Below are positions 42,871 through 50,998 of a stretch of 64,000 bases of DNA, piece by piece. Each line of letters opens with the position of its first letter. The first letter of the stretch is position 1. Below the pieces are notes generated by a model. That model did not search any database. It saw only the letters and a program-made list of their open reading frames with translations, and was not told the DNA's origin. Location: NCBI RefSeq assembly GCF_018861755.1, contig NZ_JAHLEF010000012.1:59571-123570 (forward strand). The letters run 5' to 3'. The position numbers and the translations under genes were made by a program. The DNA comes from Clostridium sp. CF012 (GTDB lineage Bacteria; Bacillota; Clostridia; Clostridiales; Clostridiaceae).

Positions 42871-43007
42871 ATGCTACCCCCTAAGGCTACCAGATTCTAT
42901 ATTACATATTATCATATTAATCATTTTATATCTAATTATACTCTATTTATTAAATTATTAAAGTAAATAGCCTTCTGAAATTCTCGCATTATAATCTTTA
43001 ATTAAAA

Positions 43008-43037
43008 ATAAAAGCCTTGAGAAATCAAGGCTTTTAT
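43008..43037. terminator. Terminator of the short PhlG-like gene
   Basis: ATAAAAGCCTTGA and TCAAGGCTTTTAT form a perfect 13-pair stem with a GAAA loop. Confidence 0.85.
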
Positions 43038-43050
43038 CCATGGTACAATT

Positions 43051-43671
43051 TTATTTAATATATTTATATTTAAGCTCTTTTCCCTTTCCTTCAACAGTAA
43101 GATCTGAATATGGATTGTAATCAGTATTAGTGACAACCTTAAATAAATTATACATTTGCGGTAAGAAAACTCCCCAATTTCCAACTTCTTCTCCACAGTG
43201 TTTTGCCCATACAATGCCTTGCTCAGGTGTCTCTTTCATCTTCATGCCAATTCCTGTTGATTTACCTACTACACCATAATCAGTCTTTTGCCATTGGTGT
43301 ATACGGTATCCCATAGGCTCTTCTACATTTAAACTTTCTGGTCCGAACCCTAGACCCGCTACAACTACGCAGTGCTCATAAACTATATATTTTTTTACTT
43401 CTTCTGGAATTTTCGCAGGATCTTCAAATCGAATATATAGATTTTGACGTGTCCCATCTGTCCAAGTTTGTGGTGCTAAATGCACTGATCCTACAGGATT
43501 ACCATGTTTCGGTGGTATTACCCAGGTTAGTGGTTCATGCTCAGCTGGATGCCATAAAAGAAATGATTTCTCCATATTACTCCAAAACCAATCAATCATA
43601 ACTGGTGTAACCCCGTCGTGCTTCCAATCTAAATGTGTACCCATTGCATCTTGTGTTACCTTCATTTCCAT
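43051..43671 (-). CDS. Short PhlG-like hydrolase 3
   Basis: A 206-residue protein with the core of the PhlG/phloretin hydrolase family but without the first 70 residues of the two longer paralogues. It begins near the conserved block VTPVMIDWFWSNMEKSFLLWHPAEH (His45 corresponds to the His of WDPEDH). It ends with HCGEEVGNWGVFLPQMY (His158, Glu162, the His-x3-Glu pair). The third acidic ligand position is less clear. Zinc-dependent C-C hydrolysis of a smaller acylphloroglucinol is possible. It stands alone behind a GntR operator and next to the GntR gene. Some related proteins are annotated only as hypothetical. Confidence 0.65.
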   Translation of the reverse strand: MEMKVTQDAMGTHLDWKHDGVTPVMIDWFWSNMEKSFLLWHPAEHEPLTWVIPPKHGNPVGSVHLAPQTWTDGTRQNLYIRFEDPAKIPEEVKKYIVYEHCVVVAGLGFGPESLNVEEPMGYRIHQWQKTDYGVVGKSTGIGMKMKETPEQGIVWAKHCGEEVGNWGVFLPQMYNLFKVVTNTDYNPYSDLTVEGKGKELKYKYIK

Positions 43672-43719
43672 AATATTTCCCTCCTTGTATAATTTAGTTA
43701 TTTATATTATATATCATAT

Positions 43720-43738
43720 ATCTTGCAACATGCAAGAT
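43720..43738. promoter_or_regulatory. GntR operator of the short PhlG-like gene
   Basis: ATCTTGCA-ACA-TGCAAGAT, a perfect palindrome about 50 bases upstream of the start. It shares 14 of 16 bases (TTGCAACATxxAAGAT) with a site upstream of the GntR gene itself. Confidence 0.7.
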
Positions 43739-43776
43739 TATTTTAAGTAATTGTAAAAACTATATCAAAAAAATAA

Positions 43777-43814
43777 AAAGCAACTAAAGGAATTTACTAT
43801 CTAATAGTTGCTTT
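43777..43814 (-). terminator. Terminator of the GntR gene
   Basis: AAAGCAACTA (43777-43786) pairs with TAGTTGCTTT (43805-43814); a T-rich tail lies on the minus strand. Confidence 0.65.
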
Positions 43815-43837
43815 ATTTTCATTATACATTTAGTGAC

Positions 43838-44491
43838 TTATTTAATATTACAAATTACCTCTAATAGTAATTTAGTTCCTTTTTTATAGTTATCCTCCAT
43901 TGCATTAATAGCTGCATTAACATCTCCAGAGAGTACAGCCTTGTATATTTTAATATGTTCTTCCATATCAGATGGATCTTTCCGTTCTTTACCATAGGTG
44001 CTTCTAAGCATTCCCTGTTGCCCTTTAATTAAATGAGAAATAGATATAAGCCTTGAATTTCCAGCATACTTATAAAAAACATTGCTAAAGGCTTCAATAG
44101 CGTGAGAACGAGTTATTTCAGTTTTCGCTTCCTGATAGCATTTTATTTGCTTTAAAAGTTCCTCAGTAATTTCATTGATTTTACCTGTTTCCATAGCATA
44201 TCTTATAGCAGCACAATCCATAGTCATTACTACTTCTTGAATTTCTATAATGTCTTTTTCTCCAATTTCTATTACTTTAGCTCCCACATTGTTTTTATAC
44301 TCCACTATGCCCTCTTTTTGAAGCCTGTTAATGGCCTCTCTTATTGGAGTACAGCTTATGCCAAATCTTTCTTGAAGTTCATTTACATTAAGTTTTTCAC
44401 CCCAGGTGATTTCTTGATTTATTATTTCTTCTCTCAGTTGTTCATATATTTGGTCTACAAGAGACCTCTTTATTATAATCGCCATTTTCAA
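43838..44491 (-). CDS. GntR-family regulator (FCD subfamily)
   Basis: A protein of about 217 residues. The winged helix-turn-helix (LVDQIYEQLREEIINQEITWGEKLNVNELQERFGISCTPIREAINRLQKEGIVEY) is typical of GntR. The C-terminal all-helical FCD domain (IQEVVMTMDCAAIRYAMETG ... HIKIYKAVLSGDVNAAINAMEDNYKKG) usually binds organic acids through a metal. The start is either TTG 44491, seven bases after GGAG, or ATG 44485. Shared sites in front of this gene and the short PhlG-like gene point to autoregulation and control of that hydrolase. It is separated from the hydrolase by its own terminator. Confidence 0.85.
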   Translation of the reverse strand: MKMAIIIKRSLVDQIYEQLREEIINQEITWGEKLNVNELQERFGISCTPIREAINRLQKEGIVEYKNNVGAKVIEIGEKDIIEIQEVVMTMDCAAIRYAMETGKINEITEELLKQIKCYQEAKTEITRSHAIEAFSNVFYKYAGNSRLISISHLIKGQQGMLRSTYGKERKDPSDMEEHIKIYKAVLSGDVNAAINAMEDNYKKGTKLLLEVICNIK

Positions 44492-44510
44492 TGACCATCT
44501 CCTCAAAATT

Positions 44511-44533
44511 ATGCTTGTTGCAACATATAAGAT
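44511..44533. promoter_or_regulatory. GntR autoregulatory operator
   Basis: TGTTGCAACA palindrome inside a 23-base dyad; TTGCAACATATAAGAT matches the 43.7 kb operator at 14 of 16 positions. It overlaps the region just upstream of the GntR ribosome site. Confidence 0.65.
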
Positions 44534-44597
44534 ATAAAATTTATTATACAAATGATAACAGAAAATATATTGTTTAGCAATGTTTTTAAGCAAATGT

Positions 44598-44647
44598 AAA
44601 AAAACTGTAGGAATTGAAATATAAATTTCAATTCCTACAGTTTTTTT
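44598..44647. terminator. Terminator of the CoA-transferase/lyase operon
   Basis: A perfect 23-pair inverted repeat (AAAAAAACTGTAGGAATT... and its complement) with loop ATAA. It follows the dehydrogenase gene at 44.7 kb. Confidence 0.85.
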
Positions 44648-44684
44648 ATTAAATATTCTCTTTTACATTATTAATTAAATATAA

Positions 44685-45623
44685 TTATTTATTATATAAA
44701 ACCTTTATCAAATATTCTCTTAGCCCATCACTTGATTCTTTGACTTGCTGCGGATTCCATTCCTGAAAACCCATACCACTCTTAAACCCTAAGTTACCTC
44801 CCTCTACTTTCTCCTTTAAAAGAGGTGATGGTTCAGTAGAGTTTTCAAGATGCCTCAAAATATAGCTGTGTATAGACAGTGTTAAGTCCGTCCCAACCAT
44901 ATCTGCATTTTCCATAGGTCCCAGAATTGGTAAACGTAATCCAAAACCAAATTTAATTGCTTCATCAACCGTTGCAGCATTTGCTATACCATTCTCTACA
45001 ATTGATATAGCCTCCCTCCAAAGAGCATGTTGTAATCTATTTGCAACAAATCCTGGCACATCTTTACTTACTCTAATAGGATGTTTGTTTGCTTTCTTTA
45101 GTAATTCTATAGTTTTATCCATAACTTCCTCAGTTGTATAATCTGACTTAACCACTTCGACAAGAGGAATTAAATATGGCGGATTCCAAAAATGACATCC
45201 TACTATTCTGGATTTATTCTTTGCTTTTTCAGATATTTCAGTAATACTCATTACAGATGTATTTGTAGCAAATATAGTGTCTGGCCTGCAGATTAACTCA
45301 AGTCTAGCAAATAAATTTTGTTTTAATTCCATATTCTCTGGTATGCACTCAATTACAAAATCAGCTTCCTTTACTGCGGCTTCCATATCTTCAGTTAATG
45401 TAATTCTGCCAAAAATATTATCTATTTCCTCTTGCGTAATAATTTCTTTTTCTTTTAATACTGCAAGGTTAGCCTTAATTTTATCAATACACTCATATTC
45501 AATTTTTTCTCTTATAAAAATTGTTACCTTTAAATCTTCACATCCTGCAAATACTTGTGCTATTCCGCTCCCCATCATTCCTGGACCAAACACTGTGATA
45601 TTTTTTATATTATTTATACTCAA
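44685..45623 (-). CDS. 3-hydroxyacyl-CoA dehydrogenase-family; probable 3-hydroxy-5-oxohexanoate dehydrogenase
   Basis: A 312-residue NAD-dependent dehydrogenase. The NAD loop is VFGPGMMGSGIAQVFAG; DFVIECIPENMELKQ and the catalytic His segment IVGCHFWNPPYLIPLVEVV match the 3-hydroxyacyl-CoA/3-hydroxybutyryl-CoA dehydrogenase fold. The dimer domain (DVPGFVANRLQHALWREA) is complete. In the known clostridial phloroglucinol route an enzyme of this family oxidises (S)-3-hydroxy-5-oxohexanoate to 3,5-dioxohexanoate (triacetate). It is encoded beside the lyase that would use that product. A TTG start at 45623 is chosen because GAGGGGG lies eight bases upstream; the ORF's first ATG precedes that ribosome site. 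Confidence 0.8.
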   Translation of the reverse strand: MSINNIKNITVFGPGMMGSGIAQVFAGCEDLKVTIFIREKIEYECIDKIKANLAVLKEKEIITQEEIDNIFGRITLTEDMEAAVKEADFVIECIPENMELKQNLFARLELICRPDTIFATNTSVMSITEISEKAKNKSRIVGCHFWNPPYLIPLVEVVKSDYTTEEVMDKTIELLKKANKHPIRVSKDVPGFVANRLQHALWREAISIVENGIANAATVDEAIKFGFGLRLPILGPMENADMVGTDLTLSIHSYILRHLENSTEPSPLLKEKVEGGNLGFKSGMGFQEWNPQQVKESSDGLREYLIKVLYNK

Positions 45624-45711
45624 AATTATTTCCCCCTCAAATACTATATTCACTTATCTATAAACAAAAGGCAGGCCTTCCCCCGCCTCACTATTATGAC
45701 CTTTACTTACA

Positions 45712-46581
45712 TTAAATCATCACCTGCGGTGCTGCAATATTAACGACTTCAGAAGGACAATTTTTAAGACCTAGTATTGCTCTTGCCTCAGCTGGAGTTG
45801 CTATCTGTTTATCAAGTTCTGATACTATTCTTTTAGTTCTTTCAATAAATTCAACATTAGACCTGGCAAGTTCTCCTGATCTATAATAAATATTATCTTC
45901 CATACCTACACGTACATGCCCGCCTAAGGCTAATGCTGCATACATAATCGGTAAGTGCTGTTTACCTATTCCAAGTGCACCCCAAGTTGCGTCTGCAGGA
46001 ATCAAACTTTTAAGGAACATCAAATTCTCTACTGTGGCAGTCATTCCTCCTGGAACTCCTAATACAAATTGGAAGTGAAGCGGCGCCTTTAAAATACCTT
46101 TTTTTAAATAATAAAGCGCATTATAAACCATACCAGCATCAAATACTTCTATTTCTGGTTTTACGTTGTTTTCCTGCATAGCTTTCCCCAATTTTTCAAG
46201 AAATTTCGGACTGTTTTCAAATACAGTTGAATGCATCCAATTCATTGATCCACAATCAAATGAAGCTATTTCAGGCTTTAACTCCAGAAAGGGCTTCATT
46301 CTTATTTCATCTAGTAATCCAAGTCCACCAGAAGTGGTCAAGTTAATTACGATATCACAACGTTCTCTAACCAGTCTTACAGTTTCTTCAAACTTTTCAA
46401 AACTCATAGATGCTTTATTTTCGTCATCTCTAACATGAATATGTGCAATGGAAGCCCCGGCCTTATAGCATGCATATATTTCACTAGCAATTTCCTCTGG
46501 CTGAAGTGGTATATATGGTGTATCTTTCTTTTGAGGCCATGCCCCTGTTGTTGCTACGGTTAATATTACTTTATTTTCCAT
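45712..46581 (-). CDS. BKACE-family lyase; probable triacetate acetoacetate-lyase
   Basis: A 289-residue beta-keto acid cleavage enzyme (formerly DUF849). Zinc ligands are visible in SIAHIHVRDDE (His-x-His) and GHVRVGMEDN (Glu), and there is VINLTTSGG in the barrel. The family transfers the acetyl part of acetyl-CoA to a beta-keto acid, giving acetoacetate and a new CoA ester. With triacetate the products would be acetoacetate and acetoacetyl-CoA, which fits the CoA-transferase genes just upstream and the dehydrogenase downstream. ATG 46581 follows GAAGGAA. Substrate specificity is inferred from the operon. Confidence 0.82.
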   Translation of the reverse strand: MENKVILTVATTGAWPQKKDTPYIPLQPEEIASEIYACYKAGASIAHIHVRDDENKASMSFEKFEETVRLVRERCDIVINLTTSGGLGLLDEIRMKPFLELKPEIASFDCGSMNWMHSTVFENSPKFLEKLGKAMQENNVKPEIEVFDAGMVYNALYYLKKGILKAPLHFQFVLGVPGGMTATVENLMFLKSLIPADATWGALGIGKQHLPIMYAALALGGHVRVGMEDNIYYRSGELARSNVEFIERTKRIVSELDKQIATPAEARAILGLKNCPSEVVNIAAPQVMI

Positions 46582-46611
46582 GTTAATTCCTTCTTTCATT
46601 CTTTATTTATG

Positions 46612-47262
46612 TTATACTTCCATAATTTTTAGGTCATCATCAATTATAAGATCTGCTTCTGTACCATTAAGTACGTCTTCAACAGATACCCCTGGTGCAA
46701 TTTCTTTTAAAATAAGGCCATTTGCCGTTACTTCAATTACTGCCATCTCGGTAACTATAAGGCTAACTTTTCCCACAGCTGTAAGCGGAAGTCTACATTT
46801 CTTTAATATTTTAGGTCCACCTTTAGCTGTATGGATCATTGCTATGATTACTTTTTTAGCTCCGAATGCTAAATCCATAGCTCCGCCCATACCAGGAACC
46901 ATCTTTCCTGGAATCATGTGGTTTGCAAGGTTACCTTTCGCATCTACTTCTAGAGCACCTAAAACAGTAGCATGAACATGTCCTCCACGGATTATGCCAA
47001 AGGATGTAGCACTATCAAAATAAGCTCCCCCCTTTTTTATTGTAACCAGCTGACCTCCTGCATTAACAACATCTTTATCTTCCTCACCTTCTTCAGGGAC
47101 TTGTCCTAGCCCTATAAATCCATTCTCCGACTGCAATATTACGTTAATCCCCCCTGGTATATAGTTTGCTACCAGGGTTGGAAGACCAATTCCCAGATTT
47201 ACCACATCTCCATCTTTTAACTCCTTAGCAATTCTCCTTGCAATAAACTCTTTACTATCCAT
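46612..47262 (-). CDS. 3-oxoacid CoA-transferase subunit B
   Basis: A 216-residue beta subunit of the acetate/acetoacetate CoA-transferase type. The catalytic Glu lies in LQSENGFIGLG, after GDVVNLGIGLPTLVANYIP. GGMAMD-like GGAMDLAFGAKKVIIAMIHT and the C-terminal LKEIAPGVSVEDV are typical. It would move CoA between acetyl-CoA or butyryl-CoA and acetoacetate. The start overlaps the subunit A stop by one base, so the two subunits are coupled in translation. Confidence 0.9.
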   Translation of the reverse strand: MDSKEFIARRIAKELKDGDVVNLGIGLPTLVANYIPGGINVILQSENGFIGLGQVPEEGEEDKDVVNAGGQLVTIKKGGAYFDSATSFGIIRGGHVHATVLGALEVDAKGNLANHMIPGKMVPGMGGAMDLAFGAKKVIIAMIHTAKGGPKILKKCRLPLTAVGKVSLIVTEMAVIEVTANGLILKEIAPGVSVEDVLNGTEADLIIDDDLKIMEV

Positions 47263-47915
47263 TATTTTTCACCTCCAAAAATATAATCTACAAATATGCT
47301 AGGGGTCATAACTTGATGTGGATTAAGTTCTCCAACTTCTACAATTTTTTCTGCTCCCACTATTACTACATCCGCAGCTGTAGCCATTATAGGGTTAAAA
47401 TTTCTAGTTGATGCATTGTAAAAAATATTCCCTTGCTTGTCTACAATGGAGCCGCCTATAAGTGCTAAATCCGCTCTTAGTGGTAGTTCAAGGAGATATT
47501 CTTTGCCTTTTATATTTATTTTTTGTTTTCCTTCTTCAACGGTGGTTCCTAAACCAGTTTGAGTTAAAAAGCCTCCTATACCTGCACCCCCACATCTAAT
47601 CTGTTCTGCCAGCGTTCCCTGTGGTACTAACTCAACAATAAGCTCCCCACTATTCATCTGACGTCCAGTTTCTGGATTAAGTCCAATATGTGAAGCAATA
47701 ACTTTTTTTACCTGCTTATTAACAACCAATCTTCCTATGCCTATGTTTGGGAATGATGTATCATTTGCTATGATAGTTAAATCCTTTATACCACTATCAA
47801 CTATTGCATCAATTATCATTTCAGGTGTTCCTACTCCCATGAATCCCCCAATCATAATTGTCATTCCATCCTTGATATGTAAGATTATCTGGTCTATAGT
47901 TTTTATTTTGTCCAT
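47262..47915 (-). CDS. 3-oxoacid CoA-transferase subunit A
   Basis: A 217-residue alpha subunit: GMTIMIGGFMGVGTPEMIIDAI, LTIIANDTSFPNIGIGRLV, and GAGIGGFLTQTGLGT, the usual CoA-binding features. It is the first gene of the operon CoA-transferase A-B, lyase, dehydrogenase. ATG 47915 is set by GAGGAG; the longer frame runs into the sigma-54 promoter region and is not credible. It supplies acetoacetyl-CoA for thiolysis to acetyl-CoA or for butyrate synthesis; no thiolase gene is in the window. Confidence 0.9.
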   Translation of the reverse strand: MDKIKTIDQIILHIKDGMTIMIGGFMGVGTPEMIIDAIVDSGIKDLTIIANDTSFPNIGIGRLVVNKQVKKVIASHIGLNPETGRQMNSGELIVELVPQGTLAEQIRCGGAGIGGFLTQTGLGTTVEEGKQKINIKGKEYLLELPLRADLALIGGSIVDKQGNIFYNASTRNFNPIMATAADVVIVGAEKIVEVGELNPHQVMTPSIFVDYIFGGEK

Positions 47916-47985
47916 ATTAAACTCCTCTACTTTAATCTGTGTTCTCATGCTATTGATGTAGCATGTTCTTTTCACACTAATATTT

Positions 47986-48001
47986 AGCAACTTGTATGCC
48001 A
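47986..48001 (-). promoter_or_regulatory. Sigma-54 promoter of the CoA-transferase/lyase operon
   Basis: On the minus strand this reads TGGCATACAAGTTGCT with correct GG-N10-GC spacing, about 70 bases upstream of subunit A. Confidence 0.8.
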
Positions 48002-48131
48002 ATTCTTTATATAAACATTCTAGAACACTATAAACACGTCCTAAAGTATTGAAGCCCCACGTTTTTGTTGTTTATTTATTATCAATCTTATACTTTTTCT
48101 TACATAAAACTTAAAAAGAGATAACTTTTTC

Positions 48132-48212
48132 AATGCATTACTGTATTATGATTTTTAAAATTCATGAAATTTAATGCTAATCATGTATCATAACCCAATA
48201 CAAAATCGTATC
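48132..48212. promoter_or_regulatory. Enhancer sites related to AATACA-N4-TGTATT
   Basis: AATGCA-TTAC-TGTATT (48132-48147, one mismatch) and AATACA-AAAT-CGTATC (48197-48212, two mismatches). They lie about 130-210 bases upstream of the -24 element and match the three sites in front of the phloroglucinol reductase operon. The rest of 47916-48408 shows no gene. Confidence 0.55.
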
Positions 48213-48367
48213 GTTTTAATTCATTTATGTATTGACAATTATTGTCCACATTTAAAATAAAAAGGATGACTCAGTGAATCCTTCATCATTTCAATTAGGT
48301 TGACCTAAATATATAACATTTGAATGATAAACAGGATACTATCCTAAGTTCTTCAGCCCCAATATCA

Positions 48368-48422
48368 TCACATAAAGCTCACATATTTTTTTTATACTAC
48401 TACTACAATTGATGTTTATAAT
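48368..48422 (+). promoter_or_regulatory. PhoP-box-type promoter of the gtrA group
   Basis: Direct repeat TCACAT at 48368 and 48379 (11-base period) with TATAAT at 48417. The same repeat, period and distance to TATAAT occur at 53544-53598. The period and the TTCACA-N5-TTCACA form resemble response-regulator (PhoP-type) boxes. Confidence 0.55.
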
Positions 48423-48483
48423 CTTATCTATAGAGATAAAAGTAATAAACCTGTTATTACTTTCGATAATATATTTTGCAAAA

Positions 48484-48918
48484 ATGGGGTGGAAAAATAT
48501 TAAGACAGTAGATAACCTTATGAACTATATCTTATATGGAAAGCTTAAGCATTTAACTAGATTTTCCCTAGTAGGGGTAGCAAATACACTCATAGATTTT
48601 TTAATCTTCACATTGTTTAATGGATTTATTGTACTAAACTACATTGCAAGTCAAATACTTGGTTATAGTTTTGGAGTTGCTAACAGTTTTGTACTTAATA
48701 AAAAATGGACTTTTTCTAAAAATAATTCTAATAAAAAAACAGGTAATGAGCTTTTTCAATTTATTGTTGTTAACTTATTCTCACTTCTCATAACCCTTGT
48801 AACAATAAATTTTTTAGTCAAAAGCTTAGATATGAATGTTTATGTATCTAAAATAATGGTGACCTTTATAGCTCAAATAACAAATTTTCTTTGTTATAAG
48901 TTATGGGTATTTAATTAA
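48484..48918 (+). CDS. GtrA-family membrane protein
   Basis: A four-helix GtrA-like protein of up to 144 residues: HLTRFSLVGVANTLIDFLIFTLF, YIASQILGYSFGVANSFVLNKKWTF (the conserved N-x-W-x-F element), LFQFIVVNLFSLLITLVTINFLV and a last helix ending in NFLCYKLWVFN. GtrA proteins help flip undecaprenyl-linked sugars across the membrane for glycosylation of surface polymers. The frame is open from 48409, but that would start inside the promoter. GGGGTGG at 48486-48492 has no ATG behind it; an ATT at 48499 is at ideal distance, so the true start is uncertain (ATG 48484, ATT 48499 or ATG 48520). Confidence 0.8.
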   Translation: MGWKNIKTVDNLMNYILYGKLKHLTRFSLVGVANTLIDFLIFTLFNGFIVLNYIASQILGYSFGVANSFVLNKKWTFSKNNSNKKTGNELFQFIVVNLFSLLITLVTINFLVKSLDMNVYVSKIMVTFIAQITNFLCYKLWVFN

Positions 48919-49007
48919 GTAGTCAGTAGCGATATAAATTTAAATTAATTATGAGGATGGCTACTATTATGTTCATTTCTCATTCTAAAAAGGAGCTAAT
49001 TAAAATT

Positions 49008-50881
49008 ATGAAAAAATTAAAACTTTCTAAAGAAAAGCTATTATTATCATTAATATTATTATTGTCTGGAATATTAAACTTTACTAATTTAAGTATTGAG
49101 GGCTATTCAAATTTATATTACGCAGCGGGAGTAAAAAGTATGACTATGAGCTGGAAAAATTTCTTTTTTGTAGCTTTTGACCCCACTAGCTTTATTAGTA
49201 TTGATAAGCCACCTCTAGGTTTTTGGATTCAAGCAATCTCAGTTAAAATCTTTGGCTTTAGTGGCTGGAGCATTCTTCTTCCCCTGGCACTTGCAGGAGT
49301 AATCTCCGTTGCAATAATATATATTATCATTAAGAGATCCTTTGGAACTGTGGCTGGTCTTCTTTCAGCATTATTTCTTGCAGTAACCCCTATTTTTGTT
49401 GCTGTAAGCAGAAATAATACTTGCGATAATTTACTGGTTTTATCTCTTCTACTTGCATGCTGGGCTATTTCTATAGCAGCTGATAAAGGCAAAGTTAAAT
49501 ATCTTTTAATAAGCTTAGCTATTGTGGGTATTGGTTTCAATATAAAAATGCTTCAAGCATACATGATAATCCCTGCTATATATCTAACTTATCTTCTTTC
49601 TAATGAAATCTCGCTTAAAAAGAGAATACTCCATCTGATGGCAACTTTGAAAGAGGAATGCAAGGGGGTACACCTCATACAGGAGATGGTAAAGGTGGGC
49701 AGGCTCCAGGAGGAAATGCTAATGGTGGCGGTGGTGGCGGTAGTAGCATGGGCGGCAGTGAAAAATCTAGTATTACAAGATTATTTTCAAGTAATAGTCT
49801 GTCAGATCAGATAATTTGGTTATTCCCTCTTGCAGTATTCGGATTAATAGCAGCAGCATTAAAAGAAAAACTCAAGCCTGCTTTTGATAACAGAAAAAAA
49901 TTAGATTTAATTGTATGATCAATGTGGTTAATACCTGAATTTATATATTTCAGCTTCACCACAGGTTTATTTCATCCTTATTATTTAACTATGCTTGCTC
50001 CCCCAATTGCAGCCCTAGCGGGAATCGGAATTGTGTCTATGTGGGACCTTCATAAAGAGAAGGGACTTAAATCTTGGATTTTGCCAGTAGCACTTATTGT
50101 AGATGGATTAGTTCAGTTACTGATTTTGTCTTATTATTATAAGACCTCCAGTATCCCTAAGACTTTAATGATTGCACTATCTATTTTATGTTTTGTTTCT
50201 TCAATTACAATTATTGCTCTTAAACTGTTAAAAAATAAAAATGAAAAACTATCGAAGATATTAGTAGCTACTGCTTTAGTAGGACTTTTAATAACCCCTA
50301 CGTTTTGGTCTGCTACTACAATGTTTAATGCTATGTCTGGAACCTTCCCCTCTGCTGGACTTTCATTAATCTCTAGTAGAACAAAGGGATCTCCAAGTAT
50401 AGGTGCTTCAAGTACCTCTAGTAATGTGAAATTAATTAAATTCTTACAGACTAATAAAACAACAGAAAAATATATTCTTGTAACTTCATCTACTAATGGT
50501 ACTGCAACAGATATAATACTTAAAACTGATGAGTCTGTAATGACTTGGGGTTTCTTTGGAACTGATAAAGCAATTACCTTAGCTAAATTCAAAGAATTAA
50601 TTAATAAAGGTGAATTAAGATATGTAATGGTAGGTGGCCAAGGTGGAGGCTCTAATGATGAAATCATGACCTGGGCAAAATCAGCCGGCAAACTTGTTGC
50701 CGAGAGTGAATGGAAAGATTCTACAACTACAACTAATAAGGAATCAGCTACACCTAGCGCGAGTACAACAACAAATGAAACAAGTGATACTACTAAAACT
50801 ACAAATTCAAAAGCTCAGCAATTTGGTGGTGGAAGTTCCGAAGCTTTATATGATCTCAAAGCTGCTGATACTACAAAATAA
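49008..50881 (+). pseudogene. GT39-type glycosyltransferase, deleted and interrupted
   Basis: The family is a large (about 700 residue) multi-membrane glycosyltransferase related to ArnT/PMT. It has IEGYSNLYYAAGVKSMTMSWKNFF, the SIDKPPLGFWIQAISVKIFG motif, many helices, a Gly-rich loop and a soluble C-terminal domain with a Thr/Ser-rich tail. Here LKKRILHL runs out of frame at 49640 into the Gly-rich loop (frame resumes as GNFERGMQGGTPHTG). About 60 residues of the usual membrane part are missing, so this is an internal deletion. A further in-frame TGA at 49916-49918 replaces a Trp (LIV-stop-SMWLIPEF). The gene is not functional as written. Confidence 0.8.
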
Positions 50882-50998
50882 TAATAGTTACCTTAGTCTT
50901 ATATAAATGAAAGTTCTATGGATGCAGATTCTATAATTTCTTGTAGAATCTACATCCATAGAAAAATTTAATGTAGCAAGAAAGATGAGGATTATACC

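Noticed and set aside
49658..50881. Two separate genes for a Gly-rich protein and a membrane protein
   Set aside because: Both frames are parts of one GT39 gene; the break between them is a TGA in place of a conserved Trp.
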